Below are positions 63,761-64,000 of a DNA stretch of 64,000 bases, piece by piece. The stretch spans positions 62,001 through 126,000 of the forward strand of contig NC_016599.1 of assembly GCF_000236705.1 (NCBI RefSeq), in the 5' to 3' direction. Position numbers and translations under genes: made by a program. The first letter of the stretch is position 1; each line of letters begins with the position of its first letter. Under the pieces are notes generated by a model, which was not told where the DNA came from, searched no databases, and saw nothing but the letters and a program-made list of their open reading frames with translations. The stretch is from Owenweeksia hongkongensis DSM 17368. GTDB lineage: Bacteria > Bacteroidota > Bacteroidia > Flavobacteriales > Schleiferiaceae.

Positions 63761-64000
63761 ATGCTCCAACCCGCCAAACAACGATTTGCTTCCATACCTC
63801 TATACATTCTTGTACTTGGCTTGGTATTGTTGCCTTTGGTTTTTTCCACTTCTACGTTAGATTCTACCCTTGCTCCGCGATTTACCTATTTGGGGGTATT
63901 GTTAGCACTGTTGGCGGTGAGCCAAATATTTTCTAAACCAAATAGTCTTTCCCTATTCCAATTCACTTGGCCATTTTTGGCATTCATAATCTTTGAAGGT
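63761..64000 (+). CDS. Hydrophobic membrane protein, partial (possibly O-antigen-ligase-like)
   Basis: An ATG at 63761 opens 80 codons that run to the window end. Three hydrophobic segments are seen (about residues 13-28, 43-58 and 69-80) with a short soluble loop. This is like the start of O-antigen ligase/Wzy-type proteins, but too little is present to be sure. Confidence 0.5.
   Translation, partial: MLQPAKQRFASIPLYILVLGLVLLPLVFSTSTLDSTLAPRFTYLGVLLALLAVSQIFSKPNSLSLFQFTWPFLAFIIFEG

Overview
The window reads as a chromosome segment of a marine-type Bacteroidota (class Flavobacteriia). The evidence is lineage-specific machinery: type IX secretion (T9SS) C-terminal sorting domains of both type A and type B, a PorP/SprF protein, many short lipoproteins with Bacteroidota-style signal peptides, delta-60 repeat and TPR regulator proteins, and an FtsX-type permease. 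No species is claimed. Both ends are cut: a HI0933-type flavoprotein runs off the left edge and a hydrophobic membrane protein runs off the right.

Region by region. 0.6-6.5 kb: a TPR/HTH regulator, a lipoprotein related to cholesterol-dependent cytolysins whose C-terminal domain looks like a four-bladed propeller instead of the usual domain 4, and a delta-60 T9SS protein. 6.5-10.7 kb: a palindromic repeat, a copper ATPase and an Lnb/DUF4105 membrane protein. 10.7-11.4 kb: decayed DNA with 74-bp direct repeats, a palindromic element and a truncated paralogue of the outer-membrane protein at 12.5-13.9 kb. 14.1-16.7 kb: twin lipoproteins and a full-length but frameshifted IS3 element with terminal inverted repeats and a 3-bp target duplication. 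16.7-20.3 kb: an integrase-less island bounded by a 15-bp duplication of the tRNA-Phe 3' end. It carries two cargo genes, a GNAT-PIN-GNAT-like-ASCH-like fusion and an ASCH protein.

20.5-28.3 kb is a house-keeping run (type III pantothenate kinase, outer-membrane protein, TPR protein, LptC, CBS/CNNM protein, PpiD/SurA-type foldase). 28.6-35.6 kb is a co-directional minus-strand purH-mreB-mreC-mreD-PBP2-rodA cell-shape cluster. 35.7-38 kb has a MacB-type permease, a GAF protein and a DgkA-type kinase. 38.2-42.6 kb has a large T9SS type-B adhesin-like protein followed by PorP/SprF fused to a SPOR domain. 44-52 kb holds an M3 peptidase, rsmA, mgtE, an outer-membrane protein, an MscS channel and a 2-hydroxyacid dehydrogenase carrying a palindromic repeat in frame. 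52-56 kb has a small GNAT, a peptide-binding lipoprotein and an ECF42-type sigma factor with its YCII/DGPF partner. 56.5-63.7 kb is a tripartite RND efflux operon followed by a PadR regulator pair.

The most promising unusual system is the GNAT/PIN/ASCH pair in the tRNA-Phe island. Its domains all belong to families that act on RNA, tRNA or acetyl-modified substrates, and its position resembles a defence or toxin-antitoxin cargo slot. The CDC-like protein with a propeller head and the repeat-encoded peptide inside the dehydrogenase are the next most interesting. All domain calls come from reading motifs by eye; no database search was run.
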